Source: H111-94 sp034436045 (lineage in GTDB: Bacteria > Chloroflexota > Ktedonobacteria > Ktedonobacterales > Ktedonobacteraceae). Taken from it: a stretch of 9,994 nucleotides of DNA. Both the position numbers and the translations under genes were made by a program. Where the stretch lies: assembly GCA_034436045.1 (NCBI GenBank), contig DAOTVZ010000165.1:1-9994 (forward strand), given 5' to 3'. Of the stretch, positions 1 to 6,132 are shown in pieces (position 1 is the first letter of the stretch; each line of letters starts with the position of its first letter). The notes below the pieces were generated by a model. That model worked only from the letters and a program-made list of their open reading frames with translations, was not told the DNA's origin and ran no database searches.

Positions 1-37
1 ATGAAGCGGTCTATTTTTATGTTTAGGAAGGTCTTTT

Positions 38-1516
38 ATGAGTTCAGCAAAGTCGGCAGAGTCCGATCTGTCTCCAGAGGCTGGCGGTACGCAAGGCCGC
101 CTCGGTACGGGTGCGCTCACGACCTGGGATTGTATCGCACAATCGCTGGCGATTGGGCCTATCTTTTCCGCCGCTTTTGTGGCATTCCTGATCGCAGGTA
201 CAGCAGCTAGCGCTGCTCCTGTGGCTGAAATTATCGGTGCAGTGGGTGTGCTTGCACTTGGCTACGTGATCTCTCTGTATGCTCGACGTTACCAGGGTGC
301 AGGGGCCATCTACGATTATTTGAGAAGAACCAATCCGATACTGGGCATTTTTGGTGCAGGCATCTATTTTCTGGGCGCGTTAACGCTGGATAGCGGTGGC
401 TTTCTGGTGCTTGGATTGCTGGTCTCACAGACGCTGGGGCAGTATCTCAACCTGAATATTCCCTGGTGGCTGGGCACGATTATCATGCTGGCGATTGTCT
501 TTGCCATCAACCACTTTGGTATCAAGCTAACCACGCGCGTGCAGCTTACGTTGACGAGTCTTTCGGTAATCCCGTTGTTGATCCTCGCTGTCGCCATTAT
601 CGTCCAGGGTGGGGCGGCGGGTAATACCTTGCAAGCCTTTAATCCGGGCGCTGTACCGGCTTCCGGCCTCTTCGGTGGTATTCTCTTTGCCATCTTGCTC
701 TTCGTCGGTTTTGAGACTTCGGCGTCGCTGGGAGAGGAGACAGCCAACCCGCAGCGTTCTATTCCGCGCGCGGTGATCGGAACAGTGGCTCTGGCCGCCG
801 TCTTCTTTCTCTTGATGATCTATGCCTGTGACATTGGCTATGGTCTGGCCAATACCAGCAAGTGGGCCAGTGATTCCCTGGCGCTTGACACAATGGCGAA
901 CCGTTATGTGGGGAAATGGCTGGCGGTGCTGATCGATATTGCCGTTTTTCTTGATGCCACTGCCGTCATGAGTGCCTTTATGGCGACGACGGCGCGTGGT
1001 TTCTTTGCTATCGCGCGTGCGGGCCTGCTTCCTCGACCGCTGGCTACCGTCTCCAAACGGCACAATACTCCTCTGGGCGGCAATCTGTCCGTGGCTATTG
1101 TGGCGCTGATTATCCTGGTGGTCACTGCGCTTTCACAGCTACATGTCGCCGATGCGACCGCGCAGGGGAATGTCTTCACCCAGTTTGGCATCATGAGCAC
1201 CATCGGGAGCCTTCTGATTGAGCTGATTTATATTGTGCTGGCTGTTGTCGCTATCCGCTTTGTGCGTGAAGCTCCGATCTGGTGGCGTTGGATAGTGCTG
1301 GCGATTGCCATTGTGACGCCTGTTCTGGGCATTTATGGCAGCGTTGTTCCTTTCCCGCCCTTTCCCAACAGCCTGGCCGTTTATGTTGCCGTTGCCTGTG
1401 TGGTTGTTGCTGGTGTCTGGGCATTCCTCATGCCAAGCCTGCGCCCGGCGGCGGTGCAGAAGGCGCGGGAACCGTATGCCTGGGAGGGCGATACTGAATC
1501 AACCGCACTGTATTAG
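38..1516 (+). CDS. APC-superfamily amino acid/amine permease
   Basis: A 492-residue integral membrane transporter of the amino acid-polyamine-organocation (APC) superfamily, expected to import an amino acid or amine across the cytoplasmic membrane. The protein is almost wholly hydrophobic, with about 12 probable membrane segments between residues 30 and 465 and short charged loops such as SLYARRYQGAGA (79-90). The stretch FVGFETSASLGEE (222-234), followed by NPQRSIPRA, is the typical conserved segment of this family near the sixth helix. The first 25 residues and the last 25 are hydrophilic and probably cytoplasmic. The start at 38 is supported by AGGAAGG at 25-31, six bases upstream. A likely terminator follows the gene, then a copper amine oxidase, so the substrate may be a primary amine; that is inferred from context only. 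Family assignment is firm, substrate is not known. Confidence 0.9.
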   Translation: MSSAKSAESDLSPEAGGTQGRLGTGALTTWDCIAQSLAIGPIFSAAFVAFLIAGTAASAAPVAEIIGAVGVLALGYVISLYARRYQGAGAIYDYLRRTNPILGIFGAGIYFLGALTLDSGGFLVLGLLVSQTLGQYLNLNIPWWLGTIIMLAIVFAINHFGIKLTTRVQLTLTSLSVIPLLILAVAIIVQGGAAGNTLQAFNPGAVPASGLFGGILFAILLFVGFETSASLGEETANPQRSIPRAVIGTVALAAVFFLLMIYACDIGYGLANTSKWASDSLALDTMANRYVGKWLAVLIDIAVFLDATAVMSAFMATTARGFFAIARAGLLPRPLATVSKRHNTPLGGNLSVAIVALIILVVTALSQLHVADATAQGNVFTQFGIMSTIGSLLIELIYIVLAVVAIRFVREAPIWWRWIVLAIAIVTPVLGIYGSVVPFPPFPNSLAVYVAVACVVVAGVWAFLMPSLRPAAVQKAREPYAWEGDTESTALY

Positions 1517-1563
1517 TGATAGAATGTGAAGGTCGGAAAGATATTTTCTGGCCTCTAGTGATG

Positions 1564-1612
1564 AAGGAGACAGGGCATTCCTTATAGATGTCCCGCTCTC
1601 CTTATAGTTTTT
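1564..1612 (+). terminator. Probable intrinsic terminator after the permease gene
   Basis: AAGGAGA (1564-1570) pairs with TCTCCTT (1597-1603). After a small internal loop, GGGCAT (1573-1578) pairs with ATGtCCC (1588-1594, one bulged T). The loop is nine bases. A TTTTT run lies at 1608-1612, four bases past the stem, which makes a rho-independent terminator plausible although the stem is not GC-rich throughout. It would uncouple the amine oxidase at least partly from the permease, or act as an attenuator between them. Confidence 0.5.
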
Positions 1613-1635
1613 AAATTTCTGAGAAAGATGAGGGT

Positions 1636-3594
1636 ATGTCTACAATTATTTCTGAGTCAGAACAGCTTTTGCATCCACTCGAACCCTTGACGCCGGAGGA
1701 GATTGCGCGTGCCGTTGCTTTGATCCGCCACTATCCTGAGTATCACGAGCAGGTACGTTTTGTGTATGTTAATCGAGCGGAGCCGGTGCGAGGGCGGGAC
1801 GAGACGGCGCGTCTGGTTTCGGCGGTGCTGCTCGATAAAGCGCAGAACCCGGCAACGGTGATCGAGGCCGAGGTGAATCTAACGACGGGGAGCGTGAGTC
1901 GCTACGAGCGTGTGGTCGGTGTGCAGGCCAGCGTCATGTTCGAGGAGTTTCTGGCGGTCGAAGGTCTGGTGAAAGGGCATCCCGATTTCATCGCGGCCCT
2001 CAAACGGCGTGGCATTACGGAGGCGGATCTGCCGCGTGTGAATGTCGATCCCTGGTCAGCGGGCAATTATGGTGCGCCGGAGGAGGACCCACACGCGCAC
2101 CGCATCCTGCGCACGACGGTTCATTATCGGATGAGCGATGATGTTGAAGAGAATTCCTATGCTCACCCCATTGAGGGACTCCACGCAATCGTCGATATGG
2201 GAACGATGCAGGTTCTGCGGGTGGACGATTTCGGTGCGGTGCCTATCCCTCAGCAATTCGGGAATTATCTGCCGAAAGATGTGGAGCCGCTGCGTTCTGA
2301 TCTCAAACCTATCTCGATTACGCAGCCGGAGGGTACCAGTTTCCGCGTTGAGGGACATCATGTCTTCTGGCAAAACTGGGATTTCTGGGTGGACTACGCG
2401 CCGCGTGAGGGGCTTATTCTGCGCGAGATTTACTATACGCACAAAGGGGAGCGCCGCCCGATTCTGCATCGGGCCGCACTAGCGGAAATGGTGGTTCCTT
2501 ATGGAGACACGAACCCCAGCCATGCCAAGCAAAATGCCTTTGATGTTGGTGAGTATGGTGTGGGCTGGCTGGGCAACTCCCTGGAGCTGGGTTGCGACTG
2601 CCTGGGTAACATCTACTATTTTGATGCGCATATGACCGATAATGCCGGTGAGGTGCAAACGCTGAAGAATGTTGTGTGCATGCACGAAGAAGATGATAGT
2701 ATTCTTTGGAAGCATACAAACTATCGCACCGGTCATGGCGAGACACGCCGCATGCGCAAACTCATCGTCTCCTTCTGGGCTACTGTTGGCATCTATGATT
2801 ACGGCTTCTACTGGTCTTTCTACCTGGACGGGAGCATCGAACTGGAGACGAAGCTAACCGGCATTATGAATATCGGCGCGGTTGAACCAGGCGTACAGCC
2901 GCGTTATGGCGAGCTGGTCGCTCCCGGTCTCTATGCGCCGAATCACCAGCATTTCTTCTGCTTCCGGCTCGACCCGATGATTGATGGGGAACACAACGCC
3001 GTTGAAGAATTAAACACGGTAAGTATTCCAATGGGAGTGGAGAATCCTTTGGGCAATGCGTTTGAGGTGACACGCACGCGCCTGCGCACGGAACAGGAGG
3101 CGCAGCGTGATCTAGAAGATCGATCTTCACGAAGCTGGCGTATTATTAATCCCTCGGTCATCAATCCGATCACCGGCTATCCGGTAGGCTTTGAGCTAAT
3201 GCCGACAAGCAAAAACGTTTTGCCTTTTGCCCATCCAGATTCCAGCTACCTGAAACGAGCTGGTTTCACCCGCCACCACCTGTGGGTGACACCCTACACA
3301 CCGGAGGAGCGCTATCCGGCGGGTACATATCCGAATCAGAATCCTGGCGGTGATGGTCTGCCACGCTGGACGGCGGCGAATCGCCCGGTCGATAATACAA
3401 GCATTGTCGTCTGGTATCTTGTTGGCGTGCATCACCCTGCGCGTATTGAGGAATGGCCGGTAATGCCACGCGCGAAGTATGGGTTCATGCTGCGTCCGCA
3501 TGGTTTCTTCACAGCCAATCCCGCCCTGGATGTTCCACCACCTCCCCCCTCTGAGCATGGCGACTGCTGTGCGACGGAACATACACATGAGTAA
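1636..3594 (+). CDS. Copper-containing primary amine oxidase (TPQ enzyme)
   Basis: A 652-residue copper amine oxidase, close in length to the Arthrobacter-type bacterial enzymes. These oxidise primary amines to aldehydes, releasing ammonia and hydrogen peroxide. The cofactor-forming tyrosine is Y387 in TVGIYDYGF. The likely catalytic base is D303 in AFDVGEYGVG. Copper ligands are H437 and H439 in NHQHFF and probably H600 in GVHHP. C322 (or C320) and C348 match the conserved disulfide flanking the active site. LAEMVVPYGD, NSLELGCDCLG and the C-terminal EWPVMP and NPALDVP segments are also typical. The residue before Y387 is Ile, whereas the family motif is T-x-x-N-Y-D/E. A tail after PPPPPSEH carries CC and HTH. 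No signal peptide is visible, so it is probably cytoplasmic. A weak Shine-Dalgarno-like GAGAAAG (1621-1627) precedes the start. The upstream permease suggests a role in amine use. Confidence 0.95.
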   Translation: MSTIISESEQLLHPLEPLTPEEIARAVALIRHYPEYHEQVRFVYVNRAEPVRGRDETARLVSAVLLDKAQNPATVIEAEVNLTTGSVSRYERVVGVQASVMFEEFLAVEGLVKGHPDFIAALKRRGITEADLPRVNVDPWSAGNYGAPEEDPHAHRILRTTVHYRMSDDVEENSYAHPIEGLHAIVDMGTMQVLRVDDFGAVPIPQQFGNYLPKDVEPLRSDLKPISITQPEGTSFRVEGHHVFWQNWDFWVDYAPREGLILREIYYTHKGERRPILHRAALAEMVVPYGDTNPSHAKQNAFDVGEYGVGWLGNSLELGCDCLGNIYYFDAHMTDNAGEVQTLKNVVCMHEEDDSILWKHTNYRTGHGETRRMRKLIVSFWATVGIYDYGFYWSFYLDGSIELETKLTGIMNIGAVEPGVQPRYGELVAPGLYAPNHQHFFCFRLDPMIDGEHNAVEELNTVSIPMGVENPLGNAFEVTRTRLRTEQEAQRDLEDRSSRSWRIINPSVINPITGYPVGFELMPTSKNVLPFAHPDSSYLKRAGFTRHHLWVTPYTPEERYPAGTYPNQNPGGDGLPRWTAANRPVDNTSIVVWYLVGVHHPARIEEWPVMPRAKYGFMLRPHGFFTANPALDVPPPPPSEHGDCCATEHTHE

Positions 3595-3604
3595 AGACGT
3601 AACT

Positions 3605-3627
3605 TATAACCGTATATATAACCGTAT
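3605..3627 (+). repeat. Tandem 11-bp repeat TATAACCGTAT
   Basis: TATAACCGTAT occurs at 3605-3615 and again at 3617-3627, a 12-bp period just after the amine oxidase stop codon. The core TAACCGTAT reappears at 6002-6010 and 6042-6050 in another intergenic region. The function is unknown; a protein-binding site is one possibility. Confidence 0.6.
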
Positions 3628-3630
3628 GTA

Positions 3631-3688
3631 GGTATGGCCCTGCCAGGGGCGCGGCCTGGAAGACCACATCCCTGGTGAGGGCTATACC
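3631..3688 (+). terminator. Strong stem-loop after amine oxidase; terminator or leader structure
   Basis: GGTATGGCCCT (3631-3641) pairs with AGGGCTATACC (3678-3688, one G-T wobble), and CCAGGG (3643-3648) pairs with CCCTGG (3670-3675). That gives about 17 base pairs around a 21-base loop. Only a short TTT follows (3692-3694), so it is not a classical rho-independent terminator. It may still protect or end the amine oxidase transcript. Bases 3638-3650 could instead pair with 3723-3736, so the two helices compete. Confidence 0.45.
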
Positions 3689-3748
3689 TCGTTTGCCCTG
3701 TTTTCCCTGCTCATAATTCACAGCCCCTGGCAAGGGAGCAGAAAAGCC

Positions 3749-3777
3749 TTGCACCGATGGGTCTTTTCTTGTATACT
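3749..3777 (+). promoter_or_regulatory. Predicted promoter of the sigma factor gene
   Basis: TTGCAC at 3749-3754 and TATACT at 3772-3777 are separated by exactly 17 bases, a sigma-70-like arrangement. The -10 box matches five of six bases; the -35 box is weaker. Transcription would begin near 3784, leaving about 50 bases of leader before the ATG at 3835. CCCTGG-type dyads lie just upstream of the -35 box (3725-3736) and just past the start site (3788-3801). Confidence 0.5.
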
Positions 3778-3834
3778 CACGTTGCATCCCTGGAGCAAGG
3801 GGAGGGTGCTTCCTCGATTGGGTAGGAGTACGTT

Positions 3835-4434
3835 ATGGGTACACCAGGCAGAAAGCCGGAGAGAACGTCCTCGGTCTCAGCAGGAACAGGACACGATGAC
3901 GTGGATCGACAGGATTTTCAGGTGTTTTACCAGGAGCATTTCGCTCTGATCTACCGCTACGTCTATAGCAAAGTCGGCAATCGCGAAGAGGCTGAAGACC
4001 TGGTATCACAAATATTTCTTAAAGCAGTGCGCAGCATAGATAAAGAGCGAAGCTGGCAGAGTATGCAGCAGTGGCTCTTTCAAGTGGCACGCACGACCAT
4101 CGCTGATTACTGGCGTGTCCATTATCGCCTCACAGTTAGCTCGCTCGACGAGTTGCTTGAGGCGGGGTGGCAAGGCCCGGCAGATGAAGAAACTGCTGTT
4201 ATGAACAGCAGGCCGGAAGAACTGGTTGAACGTATTCTTCAGTTGTTACCTGAACAGTACCGGGAAGTGTTGACATACCGGTTTCTGCTCAATCTCTCGA
4301 TTCGTGATACTGCTCAGCGGATGGGTCTGACAGAAACCCATGTGAAAGTACTTCAGTTCCGCGCGCTCAAACGCGCCGCTGCTCTGGAAGCAATCGCTTC
4401 GGGCGAGCGAGGGGAGAGACGCCATGCCAGATGA
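3835..4434 (+). CDS. RNA polymerase sigma factor, ECF (sigma-70 family)
   Basis: A 199-residue extracytoplasmic-function sigma factor, which directs RNA polymerase core to specific promoters. Region 2 covers about residues 29-95 (FYQEHFALIYRYVYSKVGN, then EEAEDLVSQIFLKAV, the core-binding and -10 segment). Region 4 covers about 128-181, with LLPEQYREVLTYRF followed by a helix-turn-helix around LSIRDTAQRMGLTETHVKVL. There is no region 3, as expected for ECF types. AGGAG at 3824-3828 sits six bases before the chosen ATG. A GTG at 3901 with AGGA at 3888-3891 would give an N-terminus starting MDRQDFQVFYQEHF, closer to usual family starts, so the first 22 residues are uncertain. The last 11 bases overlap the next gene, so translation is probably coupled. 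The downstream membrane protein is the likely partner controlling it. Confidence 0.93.
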   Translation: MGTPGRKPERTSSVSAGTGHDDVDRQDFQVFYQEHFALIYRYVYSKVGNREEAEDLVSQIFLKAVRSIDKERSWQSMQQWLFQVARTTIADYWRVHYRLTVSSLDELLEAGWQGPADEETAVMNSRPEELVERILQLLPEQYREVLTYRFLLNLSIRDTAQRMGLTETHVKVLQFRALKRAAALEAIASGERGERRHAR

Positions 4435-5263
4435 AGATCAGGATCGATTTGAGGATTATCAGGAGCTAGAACGCTTTATTGAGCAACTCCAGGAAGACCA
4501 CGCGACTCATCCACCAGCCGGATTGACACCCGAACAGGCTCGTGTCTATCAGATGGCGGCGCTTTTCCGCTCCGCTGCTCCTGACGCCGCCGAACCGCAC
4601 CCAGAATTTGCTGAGGAACTGTATACTCGCCTCGAACAAGAGCTGCACCAGTTGCAAGAACACAGGCCGGAGCAATCAAGGCACCTTGTTCTTCCCTGGA
4701 AGAAACGAGAAGGAAGAGCCAGAAAGGGAGGCATGCCCACGTCACTGGCGGTTTCGCGTCGATCACTGATTGCCGGTGGTGCTGCTGTGGCTGCCTCGCT
4801 GGTGGCGGGAGCAGCCATCGAACACGAAATTGAGCATAGTGCGGCGAACAAACCGGCAGCATCAACTGCTTCGCAATGGCAAGAGCAACTCATCTCAGCC
4901 GATCAACCGACGACCTGGCTATTTGTGACCACTTTGGCTGAACTGGGCGACAAAGCTGTGCGTTTTGCTACTGATACTATCGTAGGCTACGTTATTCGAG
5001 ATAATAGCGTTCAAAACAGCCGCTACGGGGGTGAGGAAAGCCACGTTATTGCTCTTTCCGCTGCCTGCACACACATGGGCTGTCTCCTTCAGTGGCAAGC
5101 ATCCGCACGTACATTCCGTTGCCCCTGTCATGGCGGCCTTTTCACCGAAAAAGGAGAGCCTGATCCCCAGTCTCCCCTGCGCTATCTTACCTCGTTGCCA
5201 CGTTTGCAGACAAAGGTTGAAAACGGCAACGTGTATGTCCAGGTGCCTGCTGGCACTCACTAA
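4424..5263 (+). CDS. Membrane-anchored Rieske [2Fe-2S] protein, putative anti-sigma factor
   Basis: A 279-residue protein in three parts. Residues 1-110 are hydrophilic, acidic and helical (ELERFIEQLQ, EFAEELYTRLEQELHQL) and contain no cysteine, so no zinc anti-sigma HxxxCxxC motif. Residues 111-131 carry a twin-arginine motif (SRRSLIAGG, R112-R113) and one hydrophobic helix. Residues about 155-275 form a Rieske domain with C215-T-H217-M-G-C220 and C233-P-C235-H236-G-G. C215, H217, C233 and H236 should hold the cluster; C220 and C235 match the disulfide of bc1/b6f-type Rieske proteins. The predicted topology is N-terminus inside and cluster outside, probably Tat-exported. The gene starts within the sigma factor gene (11-bp overlap) after a GGGGAG at 4411-4416. 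Gene order and the cytoplasmic domain suggest an anti-sigma factor reading redox state. A plain electron-transfer Rieske subunit is the alternative, but no cytochrome b gene is nearby. Confidence 0.85.
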   Translation: MPDEDQDRFEDYQELERFIEQLQEDHATHPPAGLTPEQARVYQMAALFRSAAPDAAEPHPEFAEELYTRLEQELHQLQEHRPEQSRHLVLPWKKREGRARKGGMPTSLAVSRRSLIAGGAAVAASLVAGAAIEHEIEHSAANKPAASTASQWQEQLISADQPTTWLFVTTLAELGDKAVRFATDTIVGYVIRDNSVQNSRYGGEESHVIALSAACTHMGCLLQWQASARTFRCPCHGGLFTEKGEPDPQSPLRYLTSLPRLQTKVENGNVYVQVPAGTH

Positions 5264-5332
5264 CCCCTTCTCGGCGATTCCGGTAAACGAACCTTTCATC
5301 ATGTCTGACAGCTTTTTATTCCCATCATATTT

Positions 5333-5827
5333 TCAAAAGCGATGAAGACTGGGTGTCTGTTCCTGACCTGGGAGCCGGAGGTAATATCCAAGAAGTAGGA
5401 GACCGACGAGTGCTGGTACGGCTGGCACGAGAGTGCGCCAGTTGAGCAGTGAGAATTCGGTGGTGGCATAGGCAGCGCTGATGTACGTGGTTGCGCGTTG
5501 ACCGGAAGCGGTATAAGTCTGGAGAGCCAGAATCTGTCTGGGTGTGCCACCTTTGTAATAAATGTCAACCAGTGTGCCGAAGGACAGGTGTGAGGGTAGA
5601 GTAGGCGTGAAGGCGCGTGGATTAGCAATATAGACATCATTGCTGTTAATGAGTTGAATCAAGATCACATCATTGCCTCCACCAAGCGCATGCTCGGCGG
5701 CGACCTGAATATGCCCTGATGTTTTTGGGAGAGGTGCGCTCACGGGATGGAGTACCCAGAAAAGCGCAATGCCTAACATGATGAGCCAGAGGCCCAACCA
5801 GAGCATGTACCGTGATCGTTTCATCAA
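5333..5827 (-). CDS. Small two-helix membrane protein, function unknown
   Basis: A 164-residue protein I do not recognise. Residues 8-29 form a hydrophobic helix after a basic start (MMKRSRY), consistent with an uncleaved signal anchor. Residues about 30-130 are polar, probably outside the membrane and rich in short beta-like stretches (DVILIQLINSNDVYIA, FGTLVDIYYKGG). Residues about 132-151 form a second helix, followed by a short polar tail. No cysteine or obvious catalytic motif is present. The gene is convergent with the Rieske gene, ending 69 bases from it. Tandem ATG codons at 5827 and 5824 leave the exact start open, and the Shine-Dalgarno is weak (GGGA-type). A good promoter lies at 5883-5911. 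It might act with the neighbouring redox-sensing pair, but only position suggests this. Confidence 0.75.
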   Translation of the reverse strand: MMKRSRYMLWLGLWLIMLGIALFWVLHPVSAPLPKTSGHIQVAAEHALGGGNDVILIQLINSNDVYIANPRAFTPTLPSHLSFGTLVDIYYKGGTPRQILALQTYTASGQRATTYISAAYATTEFSLLNWRTLVPAVPALVGLLLLGYYLRLPGQEQTPSLHRF

Positions 5828-5882
5828 CTACATTCCCAATGCCCTATGATAAAGGCGAACAGAATGGCAATTCCGCATGACT

Positions 5883-5911
5883 ATTATTTCATACTAAGCG
5901 GCAATTGACAA
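5883..5911 (-). promoter_or_regulatory. Predicted promoter of the two-helix membrane protein
   Basis: Read on the minus strand, TTGTCA (5911-5906) and AATAAT (5888-5883) each match five of six consensus bases and are 17 bases apart. The start site would be near 5876, giving a leader of about 50 bases before the ATG codons at 5827/5824. Confidence 0.6.
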
Positions 5912-5955
5912 GGAAGCGTAACAAAACAATGATAAAATGGCTATGGGCATCCCGG

Positions 5956-6120
5956 TGTAGGAATGCGGTTTAACCACATCTATCGTGCGATGTATCGCCT
6001 GTAACCGTATTATCATACATATCCGCAAAATCATGGAAAACTAACCGTATTTGGAAATGTAGCGTGAACGGTGAATAGGCAATACATCGGGCGGTGTGCG
6101 TGATAAACCAGATTCCTACA
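5956..6120. repeat. 165-bp imperfect inverted repeat between ligase and membrane protein genes
   Basis: The left arm runs from 5956 and the right arm back from 6120. Matching blocks, given as left arm against the reverse complement of the right arm, are TGTAGGAAT (9/9), GGTTTA (6/6), CGATGTAT plus GCCT (12 of 13 with one difference between them), ACCGT (5/5) and TACATATCC against TACATTTCC (8/9). The spacing is kept within one base throughout, and the loop is about 30 bases. The ends read TG...CA. I see no flanking target-site duplication and no coding potential. It starts 12 bases after the ligase stop and could serve as a transcript end, a non-autonomous mobile element remnant or a structured RNA. 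TAACCGTAT occurs twice within it, at 6002 and 6042. Confidence 0.75.
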
Positions 6121-6132
6121 GAATTACCAGAC

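Noticed and set aside
1..210. 69-residue open frame starting at base 1
   Set aside because: It overlaps the permease start in another frame and has no family features; the permease frame has the ribosome binding site and a typical protein.
5264..5332. Bidirectional terminator between the convergent Rieske and membrane protein genes
   Set aside because: A CTTTTTATT run is present near 5312-5320, but I find no stem of useful length immediately before it.
5956..6120. Intact mobile element
   Set aside because: The inverted repeat carries no transposase, no target-site duplication and quite diverged arms, so I record it only as a repeat.
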